Shown in pieces: positions 9,925-18,293 of a stretch of 64,000 nt of DNA. Under the pieces are notes generated by a model, which did not search any database, had not been told where the DNA came from, and saw nothing but the letters and a program-made list of their open reading frames with translations. A program made the translations under genes and the position numbers. Within the stretch, counting starts at the first letter, position 1. Each line of letters opens with the position of its first letter. This stretch comes from an uncultured Clostridia bacterium (GTDB lineage: Bacteria; Bacillota; Clostridia; Lachnospirales; Cellulosilyticaceae). The stretch is taken from the NCBI GenBank assembly GCA_937981575.1, contig CALJNR010000072.1, forward strand, positions 1-64,000, written 5' to 3'.

Positions 9925-11247
9925 TTATAAACCCTTTGAATATGGAAAATAAAATGTATTTAGCAGTTCATGAGAAGAAATAAGCTGCGAAGTAGTGATA
10001 TATTCATTTTTTGAATGGCTGCTAAAAGATAGATGATTAAAATGCTTGATTTCTTGTATAAGTCTTTGAAAAGTATCTTCATCCTTTTCCCAAGTCACAA
10101 CATGATTCTCCCCAATATTTATTCCCTTGTCTCTGGCAAGTCCTAGATAAGTATAAGCTGCTCTAATGCTGGCTGCTTCTGACTTCGAAAAAAAATAGGC
10201 GCCAAAACAGAAGACGGCATCTTCTAAAACCGCGTTTAATCGTGATATAAGTTCTGCAAGCTTATCTAACATGTCTGTCACCTTTTTATTTTGACTGTTA
10301 AAAGATATGGAGTCATTATTGGTATGAGTTCCCGAGTTAATATGCAGTTTGATTTTAGCAACAGCATAACCTGCAGTTTCTCCTTTAGTTTCAGTTTTAT
10401 TTGTAAGGGTTACCACCCCATATGTCTTATTAAATCCAAGACTTATATTAAATGCAGGCAGATTTTCAAGTGGAATAGCCGTCGAAGGTGCTATAAGTAT
10501 GTATTTTGAAGCGCTGCAGGCATTTTCTATACTATTAGTATCTGCACAAGAGGATCCTGTACTGTCTGTAATACTGTCCGTTATATGAACGGCTGTATTT
10601 TTAGAAATGCTTTTAGAAAATTCATAGTCAGTTTGTGAAAATGCAGATAACATCGTGTACAGCTCCTTTAATTCGTTAATAAGACATTTAACTTCTGAGC
10701 GTGCTTTAGGGATGGCTAAGAAGATAGCTGTAAATTCTTCCTTTCCCATTAAATCTACCAGCTTTTGATTAATGGGTGCACTATTTGAAGAAACATTATT
10801 AGGAATCACTACAGCAGCTGAAAGTGCACGATAGATACTAGGGTTAAAAAGTTCTGATAAAATAAGCCTGCTTTCCTTTAGAGACAGTTCTCTAAACTTA
10901 CTACCCGAATAAGAGCTTGTTAATCCATTCTCCAGAATATCTAATGCAGTGCGCATGTCGCCTGACGTTTTTAATCCAACATATAAATGAAGTTCGTTCT
11001 CATAACTTTGAAGAATATATCCAAATATACTATTAAGATTTCCTAATGCATTAAGTACAAAGGAAAAAAAGTCAGAGCCAATAGGCTCTCCAAGTATTTC
11101 AATTTTCAAGAGTCTAATATTACCTTTATCATTCTGTAGCGGAGAAATGTTAAGGCTGAATGTATTATAAAACCCATCTTTATTCACTAATAATTCGCAT
11201 TTATCGAGTACTTCATTTAATGAGGCAGCATCCCTTGGATTAGTCAT
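9925..11247 (-). CDS. N-terminal-only protein resembling HerA/VirB4-type ATPases
   Basis: A 440-residue protein that I cannot assign firmly. The sequence (VNKDGFYNTFSLNISPL near the start, then GDMRTALDILENGL and many Ser/Asn/Thr-rich stretches) resembles the non-catalytic N-terminal region of large clostridial ATP-binding proteins of the HerA/VirB4 kind, from memory of the family. No Walker A or B motif is present, and the frame stops at LNTFYFPYSKGL, about where the ATPase part would start. Either the gene is truncated or it is a stand-alone relative. Only 158 bp separate it from dnaX, with no ATPase remnant. Confidence 0.4.
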   Translation of the reverse strand: MTNPRDAASLNEVLDKCELLVNKDGFYNTFSLNISPLQNDKGNIRLLKIEILGEPIGSDFFSFVLNALGNLNSIFGYILQSYENELHLYVGLKTSGDMRTALDILENGLTSSYSGSKFRELSLKESRLILSELFNPSIYRALSAAVVIPNNVSSNSAPINQKLVDLMGKEEFTAIFLAIPKARSEVKCLINELKELYTMLSAFSQTDYEFSKSISKNTAVHITDSITDSTGSSCADTNSIENACSASKYILIAPSTAIPLENLPAFNISLGFNKTYGVVTLTNKTETKGETAGYAVAKIKLHINSGTHTNNDSISFNSQNKKVTDMLDKLAELISRLNAVLEDAVFCFGAYFFSKSEAASIRAAYTYLGLARDKGINIGENHVVTWEKDEDTFQRLIQEIKHFNHLSFSSHSKNEYITTSQLISSHELLNTFYFPYSKGL

Positions 11248-11326
11248 GATAAAAAGCCCTCCTTTGCACTTTGTGGTATTACTTTATGCCATAAAGCGAT
11301 TGGATTATTACCAATTTAAACAAAAT

Positions 11327-11379
11327 AAAAAGAGATATCGCAAAATTAATTTATAATTATCTTTGCAATACTCTCTTTT
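11327..11379 (-). terminator. Imperfect hairpin after the 45-residue gene
   Basis: AAAAGAGA..TCGCAAA and TTTGCAATACTCTCTTTT pair with two bulges around an AT-rich loop, 26 nt downstream of the small gene. It may terminate that transcript. Confidence 0.5.
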
Positions 11380-11404
11380 AATGCTCTATTCTTCCTTTTA
11401 TGGA

Positions 11405-11542
11405 TTATGAATTGTGTTGATTTTTATTCCAGTGTTTTTTGAAGTCTGTAGTTTGAGTCCCTGGGTCATTTTTAAGTCCGCTTTTATCTCTACTCTTTTG
11501 CGAACCTTGCTGCGGGATATTAACCTTAGTTGCTCTATCCAT
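11405..11542 (-). CDS. Small hydrophilic 45-residue protein
   Basis: A short frame with an excellent ribosome binding site (GAGGTGATG, 4 nt before the ATG). The product is polar and basic, rich in Lys, Gln, Asn and Asp, begins MDRATKVNIPQQG and ends HWNKNQHNS. It has no membrane segment and no Cys. The good start signal, a following hairpin and freedom from overlap argue that it is expressed. I do not recognise a family; the composition vaguely recalls small spore-associated proteins, but that is a guess. Confidence 0.5.
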   Translation of the reverse strand: MDRATKVNIPQQGSQKSRDKSGLKNDPGTQTTDFKKHWNKNQHNS

Positions 11543-11613
11543 TTACATCACCTCTTAATTTATTGTCTTTATGGATAGAATGCATAGTTTAAGCTTTGTT
11601 TATTCCTAAAAAC

Positions 11614-12813
11614 CTAAGAGAATATTTTTTTTATCCATCCTATTTTTCTTATTATGCTGCAAAACAAAAAACTAATAATAAGAGCAAGCATTGTAACGAT
11701 TAAAAATTTTAGTAAGTGATGTCCTTCCCACTTTTTAAATACTAAGCTGCAGCCGATAAGAATAGGCGCATGAAAAACGTATACCCCAAAAGCATGATCT
11801 GCTAGCCACTTGCTCCATTTTGTATGCTGATTATATTTTTCTCTGAATATAACAATCAGTCCTAGACACATACAGATGCAGAAAAAAGATTCCCAGAAGG
11901 CATAAAGCGCCGCCTGCCAATAGAGCCCTCCCATAAACATATATTCTTTTCCAGTTAGTCCGCCTCCCAATATCATCATACTAATCCATAGGGGAACGCC
12001 TAGATAAAACCCTGCCTTAAACCAAGCTAGACCAAAACGATAAGGCAATTTTAAAAACCAATCCTTGCGATAGGCGATAGTTCCTATAATAAAAAGAACA
12101 ATATACTGAGCAAAAAAGCAAAACTGCATATTCATTATGCTCGTTCCGATTGGCTGTATTAAACGAATACTAAAGGCCAAACAAGCTATCAGTAAAATGA
12201 TTCCTATAACCTGTTTGTGCTTAGAAAACCCAATTTCTTTTCGACTATTACAATCTTGAATCCTCCTTCTTATTAAAGCGTAAATACTAGAAAATCCTAG
12301 CAGTGCAAAAGCAAACCACAGGGGCCCCGAAGCGCCTAAAAACGATAAACTTCCTATATAGTGTGCATACGACCTTGCTATAGCTAAAATATTTCCATTA
12401 TGCCTCTTGGGCTCTATTAAAAAACACCTGATAAAAGGGTGAATGATAAGCATATAAACCAGAGTCGGTACGCCAAGTCTTATCATCCTGTCTTTAATAA
12501 ACCTTATAAATCCTTTTCGATCATACGCAGCAGGGACAAAGTATCCTGCAAGTAAAAATAAAAATCCCATGAAATAAGCTTGAGTAAAGGTTTGAAAAAC
12601 AGCAAATATACTGAATGACAAAAGGTCCAATTCTCTTTTTTCATAATAATACCATCCACCAATTGAACTATATGTTACTGCTCCATGAATCATAACTACA
12701 AATATGATCATCAGCCACCTTAAATGATCAATAAAAACTAATCTCTTTGCTTGTGCTTCTGATTGTATATTGAAATATATTCTTTCTTCTGCTCTTAACT
12801 GTTCCACTCCCAC
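11614..12813 (-). CDS. Acyltransferase family 3 membrane protein
   Basis: A 399-residue integral membrane protein of the acyltransferase_3 (OafA/NodX) family with about ten hydrophobic helices. The family hallmark is the His/Arg pair near the start: FIDHLRWLMIIFVVMIHG. Such proteins acylate sugars, lipids or peptides at the membrane. The substrate cannot be deduced. Two GTG starts are possible: 12813 lies only 3 nt from AGGAGG, while 12807 has a better 9-nt spacing. It has its own promoter with a 20-bp palindrome. Confidence 0.85.
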   Translation of the reverse strand: MGVEQLRAEERIYFNIQSEAQAKRLVFIDHLRWLMIIFVVMIHGAVTYSSIGGWYYYEKRELDLLSFSIFAVFQTFTQAYFMGFLFLLAGYFVPAAYDRKGFIRFIKDRMIRLGVPTLVYMLIIHPFIRCFLIEPKRHNGNILAIARSYAHYIGSLSFLGASGPLWFAFALLGFSSIYALIRRRIQDCNSRKEIGFSKHKQVIGIILLIACLAFSIRLIQPIGTSIMNMQFCFFAQYIVLFIIGTIAYRKDWFLKLPYRFGLAWFKAGFYLGVPLWISMMILGGGLTGKEYMFMGGLYWQAALYAFWESFFCICMCLGLIVIFREKYNQHTKWSKWLADHAFGVYVFHAPILIGCSLVFKKWEGHHLLKFLIVTMLALIISFLFCSIIRKIGWIKKIFS

Positions 12814-12874
12814 AAACCTCCTATACTATTAAAATGCTTCTGATGAAAGCATAAAACATCTCCTACCTAGTGCC

Positions 12875-12906
12875 AATAGTATAGTCATACTATTTTAAGT
12901 TGTTAA
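12875..12906 (-). promoter_or_regulatory. Acyltransferase promoter with palindrome
   Basis: TTAACA (12901-12906), 17 bp and TATACT (12878-12883) on the minus strand. The palindrome AATAGTAT-AGTC-ATACTATT (12875-12894) overlaps the -10, so a dimeric regulator may act here. Confidence 0.5.
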
Positions 12907-12912
12907 GCAAAA

Positions 12913-12943
12913 AAACTACCTAGTACTTTCGTACTAGGTAGTT
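12913..12943 (-). terminator. Terminator at the end of the LuxR-type gene
   Basis: AAACTACCTAGTAC, loop TTTC, GTACTAGGTAGTTT: a perfect 14-bp stem followed by T-rich sequence on the minus strand. The gene's TAG stop lies inside the stem. Confidence 0.85.
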
Positions 12944-13935
12944 TTTTCAATGGCTGGAGACTTGTTTTCCTTTTGTCCCTCTGAATTGTCCTTTCCCTGC
13001 ATTAAGAAATTCATAAGTTCATACCTGTTTTTAAAACCCATTTTTTTGTAAATATTATAAATATGATTTCTTACGGTATGGGGGGATATATATAATTGCT
13101 CACCAATCACCTGATTACTATTTCCCGCTAAAATCAACTGGATAATCTCATATTCTCTCTCAGTAATTTCATAGCTTCTTAAAAGGTCTTTATGGGTTAA
13201 GCTCTGCTCTTCATCAGCCCCCTCCTTATCTTTTTCCAACACTGACTCTGGATCAATAAGAACATTTTTAAACATCAAAATGCCCCCGATATTAATAAGT
13301 AAATAGGTAATAGGGGAAAATGCAACAGGAAATCTAAAATCTAGTCGATAATTTATTAGGTTTACCCCTACTGAGATGGGTCCAAAAATCATAATAATTA
13401 TCAAACAAACTCGGACAAAAGGTTGAATAATGGGATTTACTTTGCTGCCGTTCTTTATAATAAGGAATACACCATAAAAAGCTCCCATTACAATAAATAA
13501 ATTAGCTATCAAAAATCCTGTATGTAATCCACTTTCCCCACTTATAACCTGTTGTAATGTAAGGAAGTGAATAAATAAATCTGCAGCTACAAAAACAGTT
13601 GATATGCCGGCGAAAATTACTTTGTGTGGTTTTTCAACTTTGCGCCCGATTATATCATAAACTACCCACAATAAATAGGAAATAAAACCTATGTTTACTA
13701 AAAGCAGTCCATATGCGTTCATAATCATTATCCATTCTGGAAACTCAAACCTAAAAAGAGTTATATAAAAGTTAAAAATGTCCAAAAGCACTGATAATCC
13801 TAAATACAAATCGGCCAAGATAATAAATCCAACTGCTTTTTTTCTGGTTTTAATATAAAAAAGGCTGCCTAAAGTTACCGCAATAACCCCTGTCATAAAG
13901 GTCATGATGTATAACCATAAAATTAAATGCTCCAT
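12934..13935 (-). CDS. Membrane-anchored LuxR-type transcriptional regulator
   Basis: About seven hydrophobic helices fill residues 1-215. A soluble C-terminus carries a LuxR/GerE helix-turn-helix (about 255-315: TEREYEIIQLILAGNSNQVI, then SPHTVRNHIYNIYKKMGFKN). No phosphoacceptor domain is present, so the membrane part is the likely sensor. An upstream in-frame GTG at 13947 is possible, but the ATG at 13935 has GGTGAG in front and starts with the first membrane segment, so it is preferred (333 residues). The target is unknown; the acyltransferase gene downstream is a candidate. Confidence 0.82.
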   Translation of the reverse strand: MEHLILWLYIMTFMTGVIAVTLGSLFYIKTRKKAVGFIILADLYLGLSVLLDIFNFYITLFRFEFPEWIMIMNAYGLLLVNIGFISYLLWVVYDIIGRKVEKPHKVIFAGISTVFVAADLFIHFLTLQQVISGESGLHTGFLIANLFIVMGAFYGVFLIIKNGSKVNPIIQPFVRVCLIIIMIFGPISVGVNLINYRLDFRFPVAFSPITYLLINIGGILMFKNVLIDPESVLEKDKEGADEEQSLTHKDLLRSYEITEREYEIIQLILAGNSNQVIGEQLYISPHTVRNHIYNIYKKMGFKNRYELMNFLMQGKDNSEGQKENKSPAIEKTT

Positions 13936-14004
13936 TTTTCTCACCACATGTCTTATCTATTTTTATAAGCATCATAGCACACTTATGGGCAGCTCCTCAA
14001 TAGT

Positions 14005-14808
14005 TTAGATTCCTAACTCTTTTTTCTCTATTTTAGATAGGGCCATTTTAATCATCCAGTTCATAAGCCCGCCTGCCAATTGCTTAACTGGACCAAGAGA
14101 AGTTTTGTAATAATATTTTGTATCCAGCCATCCTTTATTTTTCCAATAGTCATAATCAGCTTCTGAAATATAAGTTTTACTTTTTAGTGCGTTAAACATA
14201 TAAACATCATAAAGTGTTGGAATTGGCAGTTTTTTAGTCTGAGCTGCATCAAAAAAGGCATCTGCTTTCTGATGAATATACTTAGTCATTTTTCCCACAT
14301 ACTTAGAACTAAAATAACCTTTTACCCATCTGTTTTCAAAAAAGAATGTACTGATTACCTTTATTTCACCAATTAAGTTGCAGCCCCAGCCTACTGCTGT
14401 CATCTTGAGATATTTAGAGGTTTCTTTAAGCCCACCACCTGCTGTTGTTACCACTGTAAGTGTTGGCTTACCAACAAGTTCAGGCCTATGAAACAAATAG
14501 CTTAGGCGATCAATTACTTTCTTAAGTGAGCCCGTAATATGACAGGCATAAACAGGTGAATTAAAAATAATGCCATCTGCATCCTGCAGCTTCATTCTTA
14601 GGGTAATTAAGTCATCTTTAATAGGACACAATGCATCCCCTTTCGTTAAGCATAGTTCACATCCTCTGCATGCTTCAATATTTAATTTGCTGATATTGAT
14701 ATATTCAAAGCTAACTGTTCCCCTCGTCTTCATTTTTTCTTCAATAATAGTACACACTTGATACCCATCTTTTTTTCGTGGACTTCCTAATAATACAACA
14801 ATTTTCAT
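14005..14808 (-). CDS. Flavodoxin-like NAD(P)H-dependent FMN reductase family protein
   Basis: A 267-residue cytoplasmic flavoprotein. The N-terminal half has the flavodoxin-like FMN phosphate loop VVLLGSPRKKDGY and the Cys motif ACRGCELCLTKGDALCPIKDD typical of the iron-sulfur flavoprotein-like/NADPH-FMN reductase group. FNSPVYACHITG is the isoalloxazine-side loop. The C-terminal 90 residues are an extra extension. A longer frame up to 14859 exists, but AAAGGAGGAG precedes the ATG at 14808. The promoter region carries a palindrome matching the two sites in front of the padR gene upstream, so PadR control is likely, perhaps in response to quinones or other electrophiles. Confidence 0.83.
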   Translation of the reverse strand: MKIVVLLGSPRKKDGYQVCTIIEEKMKTRGTVSFEYINISKLNIEACRGCELCLTKGDALCPIKDDLITLRMKLQDADGIIFNSPVYACHITGSLKKVIDRLSYLFHRPELVGKPTLTVVTTAGGGLKETSKYLKMTAVGWGCNLIGEIKVISTFFFENRWVKGYFSSKYVGKMTKYIHQKADAFFDAAQTKKLPIPTLYDVYMFNALKSKTYISEADYDYWKNKGWLDTKYYYKTSLGPVKQLAGGLMNWMIKMALSKIEKKELGI

Positions 14809-14829
14809 ACTAACTCCTCCTTTATAGTA

Positions 14830-14847
14830 ATATCCAACATTGGATAT
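14830..14847 (-). promoter_or_regulatory. PadR-type operator upstream of the flavodoxin-like gene
   Basis: ATATCCAA-CA-TTGGATAT has perfect 8-bp arms and lies 22 bp before the start codon. It matches the TATCCAACGTTGG sites in front of the padR gene. Confidence 0.75.
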
Positions 14848-14957
14848 CTTGAGATGCATTTAAATTTACTTTTTCGATATTTTTCTAAACTAAGGATGCT
14901 TCAAACTAACGTCAACAATCCATTTCTTTTTTTACTCTTCAATCTTACAAAAATCCT

Positions 14958-15692
14958 TTAATCCGTTCTTATGTTAAAACTCTCATTCTTTATGAGATCC
15001 ACGAGTTCATCCAGCTTCTTAGCAGCATGAACAGGATCGCTCAGAATCTCTTGCTTTAATCTTTCCACCTCATTATTGGGTATGCTCTCCATAACTTCAC
15101 ACATATCATTAATGCTTGAAAAGTCAACCTTTTTAATAATTTCTGCTATTTGCTTACTATAGTTCATACATCTGTCTAATTCTTCTATCAAGGCTTCATG
15201 CCACTTGATCTGATAATTAAGACTCGAAATCATCATTTCAAAGCACAGTGCCTCTACCTTTAAAGTTGCATCTCCTACTTTGATACGCTGCCATTTTTCA
15301 ATATCTCGTTTCTTAGCAGCTAATCGTATTATATGACTTTTAATAGTATTAATGACTACTTCCTGGTCAAGACCTCTTAGAATAGGATAAATAATAAATT
15401 TATCTGAACCAATATCATAGATTTCGCAGTTCAGTTCTTTCTGAACACACTGGCTCAGTTCTTCTTTTCCCTTATCTGTAATGCTATAAATCTTTCTTGT
15501 TTTAGCTCCTATCTGCTCCTCTTTATAGAGCTCAATAAGTCCTTCTTTTTCTAATTTACTTAGCGCATAATAGATTGATCCCGACTGTATTTTAGTATAA
15601 CTGTCCATATGGTTAATCTGAATAAACTTTTGAATTTCATATCCATGAGTATTTTTGAGACTTAAAAAATAGAGTATTAGGGTTCTAATCAT
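14958..15692 (-). CDS. PadR-family transcriptional regulator
   Basis: A 244-residue regulator. Residues 1-90 are the PadR winged helix: LSLKNTHGYEIQKFIQ, then QSGSIYYALSKLEKEGLIEL and TRKIYSITDKGKEEL. The remaining 150 residues are a long helical C-terminal domain, making this one of the larger (PadR_C/Vir_act_alpha_C type) members that dimerise through helices. It is predicted to repress itself and the downstream flavodoxin-like gene by binding TATCCAAC(G/A)TTGG palindromes. The ATG has GGAGAGG at proper spacing. Confidence 0.92.
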   Translation of the reverse strand: MIRTLILYFLSLKNTHGYEIQKFIQINHMDSYTKIQSGSIYYALSKLEKEGLIELYKEEQIGAKTRKIYSITDKGKEELSQCVQKELNCEIYDIGSDKFIIYPILRGLDQEVVINTIKSHIIRLAAKKRDIEKWQRIKVGDATLKVEALCFEMMISSLNYQIKWHEALIEELDRCMNYSKQIAEIIKKVDFSSINDMCEVMESIPNNEVERLKQEILSDPVHAAKKLDELVDLIKNESFNIRTD

Positions 15693-15705
15693 CTTTCCTC
15701 TCCTT

Positions 15706-15757
15706 TATCCAACGTTGGTTATACTATTATATTATACCTAGCGTTGGATAAAGTCAA
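15706..15757 (-). promoter_or_regulatory. padR promoter with two operator sites
   Basis: On the minus strand TTGACT (15752-15757) is followed by TATAAT/TAATAT at 15729-15736. One operator (TACCTAGCGTTGGATA, 15735-15750) fills the spacer. A second (CCAACGTTGG core, 15709-15718) lies at the transcript start. This is a compact autorepression arrangement. Confidence 0.72.
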
Positions 15758-15874
15758 TAGACCAATAAATTTTCATCGTTATAAACACAAGAAAGTGTGT
15801 AACAAGTGCCTCATATGTTAGTAAAGAATGTTTGTCCCCTTGCCATCAAGACGAACTTCCCTACTTCATTAAAA

Positions 15875-15903
15875 AAAGATGTGAACTAACAGTTCACATC
15901 TTT
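15875..15903 (-). terminator. Terminator after the 89-residue gene
   Basis: AAAGATGTGAACT and AGTTCACATCTTT form a perfect 13-bp stem followed by seven Ts on the minus strand. Confidence 0.85.
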
Positions 15904-16163
15904 ATCCCCCAACTATTCAATATGTATTCTACCTTCCACGCTTTCACTTGACTTCGGATGCTTTTCATAAGCTCATCTATGCCGCCAATACCGATTTTCT
16001 GATTAAAAAGTGTTGACAGCATAGCTTCTGTTGAGGCGGAATGCTGCTTTGCAATACTTGCTATCTCCTGTGATTCCTGTTCATCTGCCGCATAAAGAGC
16101 AAGGTAAGAATCAGGACAAAGGCTTAATATCCCACACCCCTCAGCAGATAAAATGATATTCAC
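15894..16163 (-). CDS. Hypothetical 89-residue protein
   Basis: The frame opens with GTG and has AGGGGG about 14 nt upstream, a weak start signal. The product (starts MNIILSAEGCGI, ends YILNSWGIKM) is mostly helical-looking, with two Cys near the N-terminus and no membrane helix. I do not recognise a family. The stop codon is within a strong terminator, which supports a real transcript end. It lies between padR and the DUF421 gene and may be co-transcribed with the latter. Confidence 0.5.
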   Translation of the reverse strand: MNIILSAEGCGILSLCPDSYLALYAADEQESQEIASIAKQHSASTEAMLSTLFNQKIGIGGIDELMKSIRSQVKAWKVEYILNSWGIKM

Positions 16164-16230
16164 TTGCCTATTATATCCCCCTAGTATTGACGAACCAACG
16201 AACTCTTGACTTTTTTTATCTCACAAATAC

Positions 16231-16839
16231 TCAAGGTTCTCCTTTATTTCCTTCAAACTTTTTATTAATAACTTCCTCAAAAATATCATTTCTTTCACTA
16301 TCATTATTCGGATATTTGATACTTCTTTGCATAATTTCTCTAATCTCAGAGATATTGGTCATAAGTTCCATAAAATCCCCTCGAGTTAGAGGCTGCTTGT
16401 TTTCTTTAAGCTTATAACCAAGCTGTCCGCTTACTTCGATCGTAGCATATTGAACATCACAAATTGCTGATATACCTACTTGTCTTAGTCTAGTCTCAAG
16501 TCTGTCAATAGACAGTCTGATCTTTCTTAAGTTCTCAAGATGAGGTTCTCCATCTTCAATAACAACTATAGCTTTGCCAGTAAAGAATGTTTCCAAAGGA
16601 TCTACTTTAACTTCCAGATATTCTGTTATAATCATAAGGATAACAAGTACAAAAGCAGCTAACAATGTAATAAACAGCCCTCGTCCTGTAATAGGCTGGA
16701 TAAGAAGTGATCCTAATCCTATCATAACAATAGTTTGGGAGATCGTCATTTGTGAAATAGATTTTCTTCCTCCAATTCTTAAAATAAATGTTCCAACGAA
16801 AAATATAAGAAATGTCTGTATTCCCCAGTGTAGTTCCAT
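16231..16839 (-). CDS. DUF421 (YetF-like) membrane protein
   Basis: A 202-residue protein of the DUF421/YetF family. Three hydrophobic helices occupy residues 5-80. The conserved motif LRIGGRKSISQMTISQTIVM follows the first helix, and a soluble alpha/beta domain with RKIRLSIDRLETRLRQVGI follows the third. YetF-like proteins are common in spore-formers and are often linked to the spore inner membrane; that role is knowledge of the family, not shown here. The start has AAGGAGG. Confidence 0.85.
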   Translation of the reverse strand: MELHWGIQTFLIFFVGTFILRIGGRKSISQMTISQTIVMIGLGSLLIQPITGRGLFITLLAAFVLVILMIITEYLEVKVDPLETFFTGKAIVVIEDGEPHLENLRKIRLSIDRLETRLRQVGISAICDVQYATIEVSGQLGYKLKENKQPLTRGDFMELMTNISEIREIMQRSIKYPNNDSERNDIFEEVINKKFEGNKGEP

Positions 16840-17170
16840 CCTTTTAGCCTCCTTATAACATTAATTCAACTTATTATCTTCCATTTATTATCCTTTCATA
16901 CATTATTTTAACTTTTGAATTTTAAACCTACTCAAATAGTCATCCTTCCACTTAATAAAACAAATGTTTGAAGAACATGTATATATACTTTGGGAAATTC
17001 TTATTCCTCACCAATAAGATACTTGCTGCATGCATTATAAAAAGCGAACAAGTTTAGCCTGCTGATGACCTAACCTATTCGCCCTTTTCTATTAAATATT
17101 ATTTATCTTCTAAGAAATATTCTGCCTCTAATACCCATCCAAAGCATGCTATCATTTTATTATTCTTTAA
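16840..17170. other. Gene-poor stretch between DUF421 and ABC-2 genes
   Basis: About 330 bp, AT-rich, with the ABC operon terminator at 17044-17092 and no convincing promoter. An 18-codon frame just after the permease stop (17099-17155) has no ribosome binding site and is not called. Confidence 0.5.
17044..17092 (-). terminator. Terminator of the ABC-2 exporter operon
   Basis: GCGAATAGGTTAG pairs imperfectly with CTAAACTTGTTCGC, and TTTTT follows on the minus strand. Confidence 0.55.
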
Positions 17171-18292
17171 CTAAGCTCTATTCATCCTTTTAGAATGCTC
17201 AACAAACATTCCCATCAAAAGAAGTACAATTGAAATTCCTATAGCGATAGAAAGACTCATTAATACTTCTATAAAACCTCCCCCTAGCAGTACGTTTTTA
17301 TAGAGAATCATAACCCATCTCACAGGGGACAGCAGCATAACTTTATTAACTGCATCTGGCAAAAACTCTTTAGGAAATATACAATCACTCAGCATACATA
17401 AAGGTGAGATAATAAAACTTCCAATGATGAAATATCCTTGTGTGTTTTTGGCGCAGGCTAGTATCATTAAGCTGATAGCAATTCCGACTATGGCAAGCAC
17501 TATGTTAATGCCAATAAACTTGGTAAACACTAAGCCAAAAGTTAGTTGCAGCATATTCATAACCGCCCCTTGAATAACTATTTGTATAAATAAAATAACA
17601 AATGCTCCTAAAATATGCCCTAATATATAATGGTAAGATTCAATAGGACTGATACAGATACGCTCATATACCCTGTTTTCTTTTTCATACATCATTGGCT
17701 GTAAACTTTTAATACAGGTAAATAAAAAGACCATAACAAACATTCCAAAAATCATCGTCGCCTTTATTTGCTCAAAGCCGCTTTGATCTATTTGAATTTC
17801 CGGCATTTTACTTTTATAATCTGCATATAAATTCTTAAATCTGACCTCATCCCCCTCGGCAACCAACGCAAACACCCGTGTCCTCTCCATGGCTTTTGTA
17901 AGCTCTGCCTCTAGAAAAGATTGCGCTGCTTCTTCTTCTATCGTAATAAGTTCTATAGTTTTTTTCCCGTTTTGTAAGTCTTGAAGCAGATGAGCTGTCT
18001 TAACCTTTATAACGCCATTAAGCTTTTTTTGCTCAAGTTTTCTAAGCGCTGTATCTTCGCTTAAGTAGCTAAGATTGATATTCTCCTCGAACTCGGACAA
18101 AAATACCTGAGCTCCTGGAATATCCCCCTCCATAACGATACCTACCTGAGCCGCTGCTGAAAACTGAGTATTGCTTAGCATCATCATAAGCAGTACCGTT
18201 ACAAATATAGGCGCAATTAAGAGCATCACAGAAAACTTATTGTTAAAAAACCTTTTTACATTATGTTTTGCAATAATTAGTATATTTCTCAT
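17171..18292 (-). CDS. ABC-2 type transporter permease (second)
   Basis: A 373-residue membrane subunit. It has one N-terminal helix, a large extracytoplasmic loop (about 45-180) and five helices after residue 180, the ABC-2/YhgE-like topology used for export of drugs, lipids or polysaccharides. It forms an operon with the other permease (1-bp gap) and the ATPase. The two permeases are similar in layout and probably pair as a heterodimer. The substrate cannot be read from sequence; drug export is the common annotation. Confidence 0.88.
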   Translation of the reverse strand: MRNILIIAKHNVKRFFNNKFSVMLLIAPIFVTVLLMMMLSNTQFSAAAQVGIVMEGDIPGAQVFLSEFEENINLSYLSEDTALRKLEQKKLNGVIKVKTAHLLQDLQNGKKTIELITIEEEAAQSFLEAELTKAMERTRVFALVAEGDEVRFKNLYADYKSKMPEIQIDQSGFEQIKATMIFGMFVMVFLFTCIKSLQPMMYEKENRVYERICISPIESYHYILGHILGAFVILFIQIVIQGAVMNMLQLTFGLVFTKFIGINIVLAIVGIAISLMILACAKNTQGYFIIGSFIISPLCMLSDCIFPKEFLPDAVNKVMLLSPVRWVMILYKNVLLGGGFIEVLMSLSIAIGISIVLLLMGMFVEHSKRMNRA

Positions 18293-18293
18293 C

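Noticed and set aside
17099-17155. 18-codon frame after the ABC permease gene
   Set aside because: No ribosome binding site and no distinguishing features; likely chance.
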